The notes: generated by a model from the letters alone, not told the origin. Positions 1 through 9,171 are shown, numbered from the stretch's first letter. The stretch is 64,000 nt of DNA from JAHBVH01 sp034432375 (GCA_034432375.1 DAOUCA010000140.1:1-64000), one strand, 5' to 3'. Made by a program: numbers and translations.

Positions 1-140
1 GCTTACCGTTACCCACATCGGCGTGTACCAGAGGTGGCAAGCGTTCCGGGGACGGCCCACACGTAATTTCGTCAACCAGCGTTTCTCTGGGCCGTCCCCG
101 GAACGCTGCTTCGCACGTAAACTTATGGGTAAAGGTAAGC
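1..140. repeat. Nested inverted-repeat element, copy 1
   Basis: Perfect 18-bp arms lie at 41-58 and 89-106 around a 30-nt loop, and looser outer arms lie at 1-16 and 124-139. A second copy occurs at 11323-11461 with the same inner arm except one base pair changed on both sides. No gene is seen in 1-379. The rest of that stretch holds a G-rich run at 180-200 and a 14-bp tandem repeat at 321-348 just before the first gene. Confidence 0.85.
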
Positions 141-320
141 CGATATGAGGGAGGAGAGCAAAATTCCTCCCTAATATCGGGGGGGGTTGGGCGGGGGGCT
201 GTGAGCTACCTTTGATTTTATAGCCAGATACAACTTTGGCTTCACCGGCGCCGCTGTATCAACCCCGGGGGAAGCTCTTGCGTCGGGGAAGCGTGATAAT
301 GGCGACCGATGGCGAATAAC

Positions 321-348
321 CAATGACGAGTGACCAATGACGAGTGAC
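321..348. repeat. Tandem 14-bp repeat before the first gene
   Basis: The unit caatgacgagtgac occurs twice head to tail at 321-334 and 335-348, followed by a partial unit. An open frame starting at 344 would translate part of this repeat, which argues for the downstream start at 380 for the aminotransferase. Confidence 0.75.
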
Positions 349-379
349 AAGTGACCAAAGAGAAGAGAAGGGATTAGAA

Positions 380-1576
380 ATGATGGAGCATGTTGCAACA
401 ATCGATTATGCGGCTGTCGAAGAGCAGATTTTGGGTGGGACAACCCAACGGCGCGGCGAGACGGTGATCACACACGGCGAGGGCTGCTGGCTCTTTGACA
501 CGGAAGGCAAACGCTATCTCGACCTGACCGCGGCACAGGGTGTTGCCATGTTGGGGCACAGCCATCCCAAGTTGACCGCAGCTTTAGCGGCACAGGCCCA
601 CACGCTCATCGCTTGCCCCAACTTTCTCTACAACAGCACGCGTGCCGAGTTTGCCGCCAAGCTGGCGGAAGTCTTGCCCATCCATCTCAACCATGTTTTT
701 CTGGCCAACAGCGGCGCAGAGGCGATTGACGGCGCGATTAAATTTGCCCGGCTAACAACGGGACGCAGCGGTCTGGTGGCGACCATGCGCGGCTTTCATG
801 GCCGCACGATTGGTGCCGTCTCTCTGACGTGGGAGCCAAAATATCGCAAGCCCTTTGAGCCGTTGCTCGACGTGACCCATGTGCCCTACAACAATCTCGA
901 AAAGCTAGACGCAGCGATCACCGAAGAGACAGCAATGGTGATGCTGGAGATCGTCCAAGGCGAAGGGGGCGTCAACCTTGGTGATGCCGATTACCTGCGC
1001 AGTGCCCAGCAACTCTGCCATGATCGAGGCGCGCTGCTCGTCATTGATGAGATCCAGACCGGCTTTGGGCGCACCGGTAAGTGGTTTGGTCACCAGCATA
1101 TTGGGTTACAGCCCGATATTATCTGCATGGCCAAAGGCATTGGCGGCGGCTTCCCCATGGGCGCGCTCGCCTATACCGAGCAGGTTCACGCGGCACTTTC
1201 GCCTGGCGCGCATGGCAGCACCTTTGGCGGCAGCCCAATTGCCAGCGCCGCGGGGTTGGCCGCATTGACGATCTATCAGGAAGAAAAGTTGATAGAACGA
1301 AGCGCCGCGCTGGGGGATCTGCTGCTGGAGTCCTTGCAAGAAGCGATCGGTAGCCGCACGATTGTGCGCGAAATTCGGGGCTTGGGCTTGATGGTTGCGA
1401 TCGAATTGCGTGAGAAGGTGGGGCCCTATTTAAAGGCGCTCATGGAAGAGCAAGGGGTGATCGCGTTGCCGGCGGGGGCCAATGTGCTGCGGCTGTTGCC
1501 GCCGCTGATTATCACGGAAGAAGAGATCGCAATTGGGGTCGATGCGATTGCGGCGGTTTTGCCTGCTGATTCATAG
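380..1576 (+). CDS. argD/lysJ: Acetylornithine / LysW-aminoadipate-semialdehyde aminotransferase (class III, PLP)
   Basis: This PLP-dependent class III aminotransferase would convert an acylated semialdehyde to the ornithine or lysine precursor in the cytoplasm. Family motifs seen are GFHGRTIGAVSLT, VIDEIQTGFGRTGKW and MAKGIGGGFPMGA, whose Lys would carry PLP, then GSTFGGSPIASAAGLAAL. At 398 aa it has normal family length. The start at 380 is chosen over an in-frame ATG at 344 because agaaggga sits at the right distance and the upstream stretch is repeat DNA. The next gene on the same strand is a LysK-like hydrolase. The pair therefore points to the LysW carrier-protein route for arginine and/or lysine, which is an inference; plain ArgD is the alternative. 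Confidence 0.92.
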   Translation: MMEHVATIDYAAVEEQILGGTTQRRGETVITHGEGCWLFDTEGKRYLDLTAAQGVAMLGHSHPKLTAALAAQAHTLIACPNFLYNSTRAEFAAKLAEVLPIHLNHVFLANSGAEAIDGAIKFARLTTGRSGLVATMRGFHGRTIGAVSLTWEPKYRKPFEPLLDVTHVPYNNLEKLDAAITEETAMVMLEIVQGEGGVNLGDADYLRSAQQLCHDRGALLVIDEIQTGFGRTGKWFGHQHIGLQPDIICMAKGIGGGFPMGALAYTEQVHAALSPGAHGSTFGGSPIASAAGLAALTIYQEEKLIERSAALGDLLLESLQEAIGSRTIVREIRGLGLMVAIELREKVGPYLKALMEEQGVIALPAGANVLRLLPPLIITEEEIAIGVDAIAAVLPADS

Positions 1577-1589
1577 GTAAGATTTCAGT

Positions 1590-1768
1590 CTTTATTACGA
1601 ATATTGTAATGGATAGGCTGACGGTAGACACCATGCCCAATCACAAGAACTGTGACATGTCATTCCTGCGAAGGCAGGAATCCATAGGTGCAAGAGTGGA
1701 TTCCTGCCTTCGCAGGAATGACAGCATTGTCTACCATCAGCCTTACCCTTATACTTTATTACGAATAT
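1590..1768. repeat. Inverted-repeat insertion with 15-bp flanking direct repeats
   Basis: Perfect 27-bp arms at 1658-1684 and 1697-1723 belong to the attcctgcgaaggcaggaat family. They are nested inside imperfect outer arms at 1617-1631 and 1728-1742. The 15-mer ctttattacgaatat occurs on both sides, at 1590-1604 and 1754-1768, like a target-site duplication. Related shorter copies occur at 60708-60727 and 51899-52010. Confidence 0.85.
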
Positions 1769-1799
1769 AGTTGATTACAACCTTAAATTTTTAACATCA

Positions 1800-1839
1800 A
1801 TCAATTTAGCCCAAACTAGCACATTTGGGCTAAATTGAT
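1800..1839. promoter_or_regulatory. Perfect 16-bp inverted repeat just upstream of the LysK-like gene
   Basis: Arms 1800-1815 and 1824-1839 are perfectly complementary around an 8-nt loop and end 17 bp before the ATG at 1857. It is AT-rich, lacks a following T run and sits in the leader. An operator or 5'-UTR hairpin is therefore more likely than a terminator; its role is unproven. Confidence 0.55.
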
Positions 1840-1856
1840 ACACGAAATTTGGTTAA

Positions 1857-3071
1857 ATGATGACTGATCCACAACGAATGACCGAAGAAGCGGCGGTAGC
1901 GCTACTACAAGGGCTGGTCGCCATCCCTTCACTATCACGAAATGAGCAGGTGGCCAGCCAATGGTTGGTTGATCAGATGCAGGCGTTGGGCTATGCCCGT
2001 GCCTATGTCGATGAGGCCGGCAACGCGGTTGGTGAATTGGGCGCTGCCGATGCGCAACAGACAGTTGTGCTGCTTGGCCACATCGACACCGTTCCCGGCA
2101 ACATTCCCGTGCGCATTGAAGCTGGCGAGACGGGGCCGCTGCTCTATGGCCGCGGCGCGGTTGATGCCAAAGGGCCACTGGCGACCTTTGTGGCAGCAGG
2201 GGCAAAAGTTGGTACAGTCTGGGCGGAAAAGCATGATATTCGTGTAGTCGTGGTGGGTGCAGTCGAGGAAGAGGCGGCCACCAGCAAAGGAGCGCGCGCC
2301 ATTCGCGACCGCTTCAATGGCATTACAGATCCCGTGCCGGCCGCCTGCATCATCGGGGAACCGAGTAGCTGGCAGCGGGTGACATTGGGCTACAAGGGGC
2401 GCATGTTGGTCGAGGCGGAAGCCAGCCAGCCAATGGCCCACACCGCTGGTCCCGATGCTGGGGTTGCCACGGTTGGCGTCGATCTCTGGCAGTGGATCAG
2501 CAGCTACGCCGAGCGCTATAATGCGGGGCGCGAGAAGGTTTTTGACCAACTTTCCCCTAGTTTGCGCGTAGTAAATACCTCGACAGATGAGGCGATGACC
2601 GACCATGTGCGGGTACAGATTGGGATTCGCCTGCCATTGGACTTTGACGCCGATGCCTTTACTGACGAACTGGTGCAATGGGCGGCAAGCCGCGTGGAGA
2701 GCGCACCGCCACCTCGTCAACAAGCGGGATGGGTGGCGCAGCATATACAGCTTGCTGGCACGTTGACGACCCTTTCGCTCTATTTCCATGCCCACGAGCT
2801 AGCCTGGCGCAGTGACCGTAACAATCCCTTGGTGCGCAGCTTTCTCGGGGCGATCCGTGAAATTTCGCCAGAGACTCGCCCAAGCTTTGTGGTTAAAAGT
2901 GGTACCAGCGATATGAATGTCGTTGGGCCGGCATGGCGCGTGCCGATCCTCGCCTATGGCCCCGGTGACAGCGCACTTGACCACACGCCCAACGAGCATA
3001 TCCCCTTAAATGAGTATTGGCAGGCCGTGTTGGTCCTAGAAGCTGCGCTGCGCAATTTTGTGAGTGCATAG
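1857..3071 (+). CDS. lysK: [LysW]-lysine/ornithine hydrolase-like M20 metallopeptidase
   Basis: This M20 family zinc amidohydrolase would release lysine or ornithine from the LysW carrier protein. The metal-binding motif LLGHIDTVPG and the following GRGAVDAKGP, VVGAVEEEAATSKGAR and IIGEPSSW match LysK proteins closely. The C-terminal SGTSDMNVVGP and GPGDSALDHTPNEHIPL supply the remaining ligands. The 404-aa length is somewhat long for LysK. The start at 1857 lacks a strong ribosome site, and an in-frame ATG at 1878 is possible. Its position after an ArgD/LysJ-type transaminase supports the assignment over a generic acetylornithine deacetylase. Confidence 0.88.
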   Translation: MMTDPQRMTEEAAVALLQGLVAIPSLSRNEQVASQWLVDQMQALGYARAYVDEAGNAVGELGAADAQQTVVLLGHIDTVPGNIPVRIEAGETGPLLYGRGAVDAKGPLATFVAAGAKVGTVWAEKHDIRVVVVGAVEEEAATSKGARAIRDRFNGITDPVPAACIIGEPSSWQRVTLGYKGRMLVEAEASQPMAHTAGPDAGVATVGVDLWQWISSYAERYNAGREKVFDQLSPSLRVVNTSTDEAMTDHVRVQIGIRLPLDFDADAFTDELVQWAASRVESAPPPRQQAGWVAQHIQLAGTLTTLSLYFHAHELAWRSDRNNPLVRSFLGAIREISPETRPSFVVKSGTSDMNVVGPAWRVPILAYGPGDSALDHTPNEHIPLNEYWQAVLVLEAALRNFVSA

Positions 3072-3178
3072 ATAGTGTTTTTCGTATATTCATAAAGTTT
3101 TTGGCTTCCACCGATCTTCTCGATTATTAGACATCGCATAGCCATCGTTTTGCAAGATCAGATCGCGAAAAGTACCCC

Positions 3179-3207
3179 TTGCGCATTGGAAAGTGCCATG
3201 CTATAAT
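3179..3207 (+). promoter_or_regulatory. Sigma70-like promoter, TTGCGC-17-TATAAT
   Basis: A -35-like TTGCGC at 3179-3184 and a perfect TATAAT at 3202-3207 are separated by 17 bp. The next gene on this strand starts at 3545, so a transcript would carry a leader of about 330 nt. No other gene is seen in 3072-3544. A short hairpin around gctggtc/gaccagc occurs at 3221-3252. Confidence 0.55.
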
Positions 3208-3544
3208 CGCCGACTAGACCGCTGGTCGCCGCTCAATGGACGGTGACCAGCGCCAATGATCGGTGACAGATAGGCTACTTCTTCTATCTTGTTGCTCGCC
3301 ATTCATTCGCACGATCGGTTTTGCCATTCCACTGATGGTCAATCGATGGCATCTCTGCTTTGCTCTATTTATAACATCAGCGCTTTCAATGCACTCGCCG
3401 TTGCGTGTTGCTACACATTGCTTCTCCGCAGGGACTCCCAGGCTATGCTGCCATTGGTCGATTTCATTCAGCATCGCTTGGTTGCTCTGTGAATCAATGG
3501 TCTCATCACGGCCGGCTGGGTCTCTTTCCAAGGAGAGTCAACTT

Positions 3545-5380
3545 ATGCCTGAACTTGTTCAGCGATCACTTCAGCGGTTACGGTTGGGGTCGATAGGTAC
3601 CGGTCTTGTCAACCCTCGTGCACAGATCCATTTGCCTGTGCGTCTTGTTCTGATCTGTTCCTTGTTGTTTGGTGCCATTGCCGTGGCGAGTATTCCGCAA
3701 AGCACCATTGCTTCCGATGTCAATGTGCTCGATAACGGTGGCTTTGAAAATGGCTTTGGTAGTCAGCCTGGCTGTGGCATGGTTGGCACCGGCTGGCACT
3801 GTTTCACCAATGGTGGCGCGGCTAACTATGGATTTTATGATGACCAATGGACGCCGACCGTCGCCGATGGGGGACATAGTCAACTGATCGAGATCAATAC
3901 CAAAGGGATCAGTGCCGCTGATCCTGATCGTTATGCCGGCTTTTATCAAACCGTGCGGGTTGTGGATTGGGCGAACTATACCCTCAACCTCAAAGGCATG
4001 GTCCGCACGACGGTGATGGATGGCGATCCCTGGCGCTATCGGGTGGAAGTGGGCTGGACCAATGGCACCTATGCCGATTGGTCGCGCGTGAGCAACTGGC
4101 AAGATGCGGGCTGGGACAATTATTACGATCGCGAATCGCCGGGTGGCTTTAGCACCTACGCCACAAGCCTAATGGCCGAAGATGATTATGTGACGATCTA
4201 CGTACGGGTCTGGAAAAAGTGGGGGGTTCCGGGCGAAGAGATCGATGTCAACTTTGATACCATTTCGTTGACCGGTCCATCGCCTTATCATCATTATGGC
4301 ACCGGCGGTCCCGTTGCCGAAGGCCCGCAAGGACCGGCGGTCGACTATGCGCCGGGCACAGGGGGCAGTGGCACCTGTCAAGGGAAGGATCTGATCTACA
4401 ACGGTGGCTTTGAATCTGGCTTTAATCCGGTGCAGATTGGGCATGTCGGCAAGAGTTGGGGCAACTTTACCAACGGTGGGGCCGCCAACTATGGCTTCTA
4501 CGATGACCAATGGGCGCCCGTGATTGCCAAAGGCGGTCATGCGCAACTGATTGAGATCAATAGCAAAGGTGTCTATCCAGCGGATAATGATCGCTATGCG
4601 GGCATCTACCAAAAGATCGGCTGGCTCAAAGCGGGCGCGACCTATGAGTTGACGGTCAAGGGCGTCTTGCGTGGCGTGGGCAATGAGGATGACCCCTATC
4701 GCTTTGAAGCGCAATGGGGCTATACCAACGGCTATGACGACGAATGGATGCATGTCAACAACTGGCAGACCATCGACTTTGGCGAAATTCAGAGCCGTAC
4801 CGAGCCAAGTGGTGTGCGTACCTACACCGTTCAGTTTACAGCACCGTCGTCAGAAATGACCCTCTTCCTGCGGGGCTGGAAGAAGTGGGGCATTACCGAG
4901 GTGGAGATGGATCTGAACTTTGACGCCATCAGCCTGCGCTCTTGTGCGCCAGGCGCACCGGCAGGGCCACCGGCACCGCAACCGGGTGCTGGCTGCATCT
5001 ATGTGGTTGCCCCAGGCGATGTGCTGAGTCTGATTGCCCAACGCAATTGGGTGAGTGTTAAAGACTTGATGTACGCCAACAACATTGCAAACCCGAATCT
5101 GATCTATGTCGGCCAGGTATTGCAGATTCCAGGTTGTTCTGCGGCACCGGCAGCACCGCCGCCGCCACCAGTGGCCGTTCCAGTCACGCCAACCCCGGTC
5201 GCCATCCCGGTAGAACCGGCCCCGGCCCCGGCTGACTATCGCGTCCATGTCGTGGCCCCCGGCGAAACGTTGGGCTATCTCTGTAATCTCTATGGCGTCG
5301 ATGTCAACACGCTGGCGCAGTTCAACAACATTACGAACGTGAACTTTATCTATGTTGGGCAGGAGATTTTGATTCCGTAA
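3545..5380 (+). CDS. Secreted protein: two duplicated beta-rich domains plus two LysM domains
   Basis: An N-terminal hydrophobic segment (about residues 29-50) looks like a signal peptide. It is followed by two similar domains of roughly 190 residues, each opening with NGGFE and containing FTNGGAANYGFYDDQW and a GGH.QLIEIN block; they look like carbohydrate-binding or jelly-roll modules. Two LysM modules follow, beginning YVVAPGD and VHVVAPGETL and each ending in IYVGQ, joined by a Pro/Ala linker. LysM binds peptidoglycan or chitin-like glycans. The start at 3545 follows aaggagag; an open frame reaching back to 3263 has no such site and a non-protein-like N-terminus. Role inferred: cell-surface glycan binding or biofilm matrix. 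Confidence 0.85.
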   Translation: MPELVQRSLQRLRLGSIGTGLVNPRAQIHLPVRLVLICSLLFGAIAVASIPQSTIASDVNVLDNGGFENGFGSQPGCGMVGTGWHCFTNGGAANYGFYDDQWTPTVADGGHSQLIEINTKGISAADPDRYAGFYQTVRVVDWANYTLNLKGMVRTTVMDGDPWRYRVEVGWTNGTYADWSRVSNWQDAGWDNYYDRESPGGFSTYATSLMAEDDYVTIYVRVWKKWGVPGEEIDVNFDTISLTGPSPYHHYGTGGPVAEGPQGPAVDYAPGTGGSGTCQGKDLIYNGGFESGFNPVQIGHVGKSWGNFTNGGAANYGFYDDQWAPVIAKGGHAQLIEINSKGVYPADNDRYAGIYQKIGWLKAGATYELTVKGVLRGVGNEDDPYRFEAQWGYTNGYDDEWMHVNNWQTIDFGEIQSRTEPSGVRTYTVQFTAPSSEMTLFLRGWKKWGITEVEMDLNFDAISLRSCAPGAPAGPPAPQPGAGCIYVVAPGDVLSLIAQRNWVSVKDLMYANNIANPNLIYVGQVLQIPGCSAAPAAPPPPPVAVPVTPTPVAIPVEPAPAPADYRVHVVAPGETLGYLCNLYGVDVNTLAQFNNITNVNFIYVGQEILIP

Positions 5381-5385
5381 ACATA

Positions 5386-5432
5386 ATATGTGGCTTCGAC
5401 GTTCGGCTCAGCCGAACGTCGAAGCCACATAT
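5386..5432. terminator. 47-bp near-perfect palindrome between convergent genes
   Basis: Arms 5386-5408 and 5410-5432 are 23 bp each, perfectly complementary, with a single central base. It begins five bases after the LysM gene's stop and ends seven bases before the stop of the minus-strand amidohydrolase. It could act as a bidirectional terminator or cruciform, though it has no T run. Confidence 0.65.
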
Positions 5433-5438
5433 CATCCC

Positions 5439-6830
5439 TCACGCTTTCCCCGCCCGCACCAAGAGTTGTCGTGCCGCCCGATTGTGTCGTTCAACCAATG
5501 TGGGCACTTCCACGGTTGTGGGCATCCCTTCTTCGACTAACACGTTCCCATTGACCATTGCAAAATTGACCTTTTGCGGCGCACAGAAGAGCAGCGCCGC
5601 CACCGGATCATGGACCGCGCCACCGGCGTAATCGATGGTATTGAGATCAAAGGCAATCAGGTCGGCGGCCATGCCGGGGGCGAGGCATCCGATGTCATCA
5701 CGCCCGAGCACGGCGGCCCCACCAAGGGTGGCTACTTCTAATGCTTCGCGCGCCTTCATTGCCAGCGGATCGCCAAGAACACGCTGGAGCAAGAGCGCCT
5801 GACGCGCTTCGGCGAGCATGTGGCTGCTATCATTGCTGGCGCTGCCATCGACGCCCAAGCCGACCTGTACCCCGGCGTCGAGCATCGCGCGCACGGGCGC
5901 GATGCCGCTGGCAAGGCGCATATTGCTCGATGGACAGTGCGCCACGCCGGTGTGACTTTGCGCAAAGCCTTGAATTTCTGCCGGGTCGAGGTGGACACAG
6001 TGCGCGTGCCAAACATCGTCGCCGGTCCAATTGAGTTCCTCGGCATAGGCACCGGGGCGATAGCCAAAGCGTTCGAGGCAGAAAGCCTCTTCGTCTTTGG
6101 TTTCGGCCAGGTGGGTGTGCAGGTGGATATTCATTGCGCTGCCAAAGCTACGTGCCAACGCGGCGCTCTCGCGCATGAGATCGGGTGTGACGCTAAAGGG
6201 ACTACAGGGCGCGATGACAACCCGCTGCATGGCAAAGCGCGCGGCGTCGTGAAAGGTTTCGACGACACGCCGACAGTCGCGCAGAATGACCTCTTCTGAT
6301 TCCGTTACTCGATCCGGTGGCAGACCCCCTTGGCTTTCGCCCAGACTCATGCTGCCGCGTGCGCCATGAAAGCGCACCCCCACCTTGGCCGCCGCCGCAA
6401 ATTGATCATCCAACCGCGAACCATTGGGCCAGAGATAGTGATGGTCACTGCTGGTGGTGCAGCCGCTGAGCAGCAGTTCGGTGAGGGCCAACTCGGTGCT
6501 GACCTGGACATCATCAGGCGTTAATTCAGCCCAGATCGGGTAAAGAGTTTTGAGCCAATCAAAGAGTACAGCGTCTTGGGCGGCCGGAATGACGCGGGTG
6601 AGGGTCTGGTAGAAATGGTGATGGGTATTGACCATGCCGGGCATGACCAGTTTGCCACGCATGGTATAGGTTGCGGTAATCCCTTCGGCTAACGCAGGGG
6701 GAAGCGCTGCACTCTCACCAACCCAGCTGATCGCCTGATCTTCGATCAGTAGCGCGCCGTTCAGTATTTCCCGCCGCTGCTGATCCATCGTCAGCAATAG
6801 GTCGGCGTTTGTTAGCAATAGTTTTGTCAT
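5439..6830 (-). CDS. 8-oxoguanine deaminase-like amidohydrolase (TRZ/ATZ group)
   Basis: A 463-aa metal-dependent hydrolase of the amidohydrolase superfamily. The first metal site is MVNTHHHFYQTLTR, the second region HLHTHLAETK, then HAHCVHLD and the catalytic GVDGSASNDSSHML. The FDWLKTLYPIWAELTPDDV stretch after the first site is typical of 8-oxoguanine deaminases, which hydrolyse 8-oxoguanine to urate and ammonia in purine salvage or clean-up. Hydroxyatrazine-type aminohydrolase or cytosine-type deaminase activity is the alternative. It stands alone on the minus strand between two plus-strand genes. Confidence 0.85.
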   Translation of the reverse strand: MTKLLLTNADLLLTMDQQRREILNGALLIEDQAISWVGESAALPPALAEGITATYTMRGKLVMPGMVNTHHHFYQTLTRVIPAAQDAVLFDWLKTLYPIWAELTPDDVQVSTELALTELLLSGCTTSSDHHYLWPNGSRLDDQFAAAAKVGVRFHGARGSMSLGESQGGLPPDRVTESEEVILRDCRRVVETFHDAARFAMQRVVIAPCSPFSVTPDLMRESAALARSFGSAMNIHLHTHLAETKDEEAFCLERFGYRPGAYAEELNWTGDDVWHAHCVHLDPAEIQGFAQSHTGVAHCPSSNMRLASGIAPVRAMLDAGVQVGLGVDGSASNDSSHMLAEARQALLLQRVLGDPLAMKAREALEVATLGGAAVLGRDDIGCLAPGMAADLIAFDLNTIDYAGGAVHDPVAALLFCAPQKVNFAMVNGNVLVEEGMPTTVEVPTLVERHNRAARQLLVRAGKA

Positions 6831-6969
6831 GATCTATCCTCTTTCTCTACCAATAGCTATGGGCGCTGAAGAGTAGTACCACTAGACTGGGTTTATAAAC
6901 AATCGTAAAATCAAACAGATCGCACTATAGCTTACCCATAGGCCAACGCGAAAATTTCAGGTGATATCC

Positions 6970-8079
6970 ATGAATCGAACGCAAATGACCCCGAAGTGCC
7001 AACGGTTTTCCCACGCAGTGATTGTCCCTATGTTACTTGTGACGGCGATAGTTTTACTGGCCGCCTGTGCCCTTGGCCCGACGGCACCTACACCCCCTGC
7101 CACGCCAATTATGTTGACACCAACGATTACGCCGGTGGCAGCAAATTCGGCGGATGGGAATGAAGCGGCACCAGCCGAGCCGGCGATTATCCTAACCCCG
7201 CTGACAGAAGTGCAACCGCCATCAACCGGTGTAACCGTGGTGGCCCATAGCGCGGTTACTGCGCCCGTCACAACCACTGACGCCACGATGGTTACGGTGC
7301 CAATGACAGCTACAACTCCCGCGACAGTCACAATTCCCACGACAGTCACGGCAGTTGTTTCGGACAATCAACCAATCGAAGCGCTTGTGATTGGGGTGAA
7401 CGCACAGCTCGATCCCTTTGAAACGATTGACGGTAGCGGCAACCTCGTTGGCTTCGACATTGATCTCATGAATGCAATTGCGCAAGCGGCTTCGATTGAA
7501 GTCTCTTTTGTCACCATGGATTTTGATCAGCTCCTACCGGCGGTAGCGAATGGGGATGTCGATGTGGCGATCAGTGCCATCACGCGTACAAAAGAACGGG
7601 AAGAAGTTGTCACCTTTAGCGAGCCTTACTTCACCAGCGACCAAAGCCCGGTCTCCTTCTTTGGAGGTGGCCAGGGCTTGGCCGTGCGGTCAGAGACAAC
7701 GGATATTCAGAGCGCCGCCGATCTAACGGCGGATGTCACGGTCGGCGTAAAATCTGGCACAACTGGGGATGCCTTTGTCGTTGAGAATACCGCTGCGCAA
7801 ATTGTACGCTATGATGAAGCACCCGATGCACTCGCCGCGCTTGCCAATGGTGATGTGGCCGCTGTCGTGACCGATATTTCTGTGATTGCTGAGTTTGTAA
7901 TGGACAATCCGACACTTGATGTCCAACTGATGGGCTCACCGTTGACGGTGGAAGAATATGCGATGGCGGTGAACAAAGATCGACTCGATCTGCTGCAACT
8001 GCTCAACGCGGCTCTGTCCAAGCTGCATGATGACGGTAGCTATGATCTGATCTTTGAAAAGTGGTTCAAGTTGCCATAA
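6970..8079 (+). CDS. Family 3 extracellular solute-binding lipoprotein
   Basis: A periplasmic-type binding protein for amino acids or other small polar compounds. A lipobox (LLAAC) ends the signal peptide. A Thr/Pro/Val-rich linker of about 100 residues follows, then the SBP_bac_3 core: GFDIDLMNAIAQAA, ANGDVDVAISAITRTKERE, TFSEPYF and VGVKSGTTGDAF. A GTG at 6961 is in frame, but that base group belongs to the ribosome site aggtgat, so the ATG at 6970 is preferred. No permease or ATPase is adjacent, so it either feeds a transporter encoded elsewhere or acts as a sensor partner. The two-component pair follows. Confidence 0.88.
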   Translation: MNRTQMTPKCQRFSHAVIVPMLLVTAIVLLAACALGPTAPTPPATPIMLTPTITPVAANSADGNEAAPAEPAIILTPLTEVQPPSTGVTVVAHSAVTAPVTTTDATMVTVPMTATTPATVTIPTTVTAVVSDNQPIEALVIGVNAQLDPFETIDGSGNLVGFDIDLMNAIAQAASIEVSFVTMDFDQLLPAVANGDVDVAISAITRTKEREEVVTFSEPYFTSDQSPVSFFGGGQGLAVRSETTDIQSAADLTADVTVGVKSGTTGDAFVVENTAAQIVRYDEAPDALAALANGDVAAVVTDISVIAEFVMDNPTLDVQLMGSPLTVEEYAMAVNKDRLDLLQLLNAALSKLHDDGSYDLIFEKWFKLP

Positions 8080-8115
8080 CATAGCCCTTTAATCTTTAAT
8101 TGCCGCGCATTAATT

Positions 8116-8144
8116 TTGACAGCACAATCGAAAACGACTATGTT
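8116..8144 (+). promoter_or_regulatory. Sigma70-like promoter, TTGACA-17-TATGTT
   Basis: A perfect -35 TTGACA at 8116-8121 and a TATGTT at 8139-8144 with 17-bp spacing. It lies directly against the hairpin that starts at 8145, so initiation would fall inside the hairpin. It is the best candidate promoter for the response regulator gene at 8262. Confidence 0.45.
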
Positions 8145-8182
8145 AACAGCCGCGTCCCTATGGCAGGGGCGTGGCTGTTTTT
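8145..8182 (+). terminator. Rho-independent terminator after the binding lipoprotein
   Basis: A GC-rich stem (acagccgcgtccc pairing with a slightly imperfect ggggcgtggctgt) is followed by six Ts at 8177-8182. It lies 65 bp after the stop of the solute-binding protein gene. Confidence 0.75.
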
Positions 8183-8261
8183 GATCATTCGGCTGGCCCA
8201 TCTATAAGTTGTACAAGCGCGTCTCTGCGCGGATGGGTGGCCCAAAGAGGAGTAAGTCTGC

Positions 8262-8996
8262 TTGAGCAGTACGGCAAATCCCAAGATTTTGGTGGTAGAA
8301 GATGAACCTGCTTTACAGGATACACTTGAGTATAATCTGGTGAAACAGGGCTATGAAGTACAGGTAGCAAAAGACGGGCCAAGCGCTTTGACCGGCGCGC
8401 GCGAATTCAGGCCGGATCTAATCCTGCTGGATATCATGTTGCCGGGAATCGATGGCTTTGAAGTCTGCCGCATCTTGCGGCAGGAGATGAACATGCCAAT
8501 TATCTTCCTCACCGCCAAAGCGGAAGAGGTGGACAAGGTGGTAGGGTTGGAGGTGGGTGCCGATGACTATCTGAGCAAACCCTTTAGCATGCGTGAATTG
8601 TTGGCGCGCGTAAAAGCATTGTTGCGCCGTGTACGACTGATACGCGAGGAAGCAGTGACCGCTCATGCTGATCAGGTACAGCCTGAATTTCCAATAGAGC
8701 GCATGCTCTTTGGCGATCTGGTCATCGATCTATCGCGCCGCGAAGTGACGGCCCGCGGTACCACTTTTCATCTGAAGCCAAAGGAATTCGACCTGCTGGT
8801 CTTTATGGCGCGCAACCGTGGGATTGTTCTGAGCCGCGACTTGATTCTGGAGCGGGTGTGGGGGTGGGACTATGACGGCGGCAGCCGCACCGTGGATGTT
8901 CACGTGCGCTGGCTGCGCGAAAAGGTCGAATCCGACCCGGCGAACCCGATCCGGCTATTGACTGTACGTGGCATTGGCTATCGCTTTGATGGATGA
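8262..8996 (+). CDS. OmpR/PhoB-family response regulator
   Basis: A 244-aa DNA-binding response regulator. The receiver domain shows the acidic pair in VVEDE, the phospho-acceptor Asp57 in ILLDIMLPG and Lys in DDYLSKPF. The C-terminal winged helix contains LKPKEFDLLVFMARN and TVDVHVRWLREKVE and ends VRGIGYRF. The start is a TTG at 8262 preceded by aaagaggag, which fits the conserved N-terminus. The histidine kinase lies 175 bp downstream in the same direction, so the two form a PhoB/PhoR-like pair, though a terminator-like hairpin between them could lower kinase expression. Confidence 0.93.
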   Translation: MSSTANPKILVVEDEPALQDTLEYNLVKQGYEVQVAKDGPSALTGAREFRPDLILLDIMLPGIDGFEVCRILRQEMNMPIIFLTAKAEEVDKVVGLEVGADDYLSKPFSMRELLARVKALLRRVRLIREEAVTAHADQVQPEFPIERMLFGDLVIDLSRREVTARGTTFHLKPKEFDLLVFMARNRGIVLSRDLILERVWGWDYDGGSRTVDVHVRWLREKVESDPANPIRLLTVRGIGYRFDG

Positions 8997-9039
8997 TGGC
9001 TCTTCTATAAGTTAATAAGCATTAATACTGCGCTGCGTA

Positions 9040-9070
9040 CAGCTGACCAAGGATAAGGTCGGCTGTTTTT
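9040..9070 (+). terminator. Terminator-like hairpin between regulator and kinase
   Basis: Nine-base arms at 9040-9048 and 9057-9065 (one G-T pair) are followed by five Ts. It would end or attenuate transcription from the response regulator into the kinase gene. Confidence 0.65.
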
Positions 9071-9171
9071 GTTTATAAACGTTAATCAATCGCTAACATG
9101 TTGATAACTAAAGCGTCCTTCTAACCTTAATCTTTGCCCAGTATCGTAGACTGTTACGGGCTTGGTAGAGA

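Noticed and set aside
1935..2795. 286-codon minus-strand ORF opposite the LysK-like gene
   Set aside because: Antisense shadow; the plus strand carries clear M20 metal-binding motifs.
3263..3544. N-terminal extension of the LysM protein back to 3263
   Set aside because: No ribosome site, implausible composition, and a strong site (aaggagag) with a signal peptide directly after it supports the start at 3545.
6961..6969. GTG start for the family 3 binding lipoprotein
   Set aside because: That GTG is part of the aggtgat ribosome site; the ATG at 6970 is correctly spaced.
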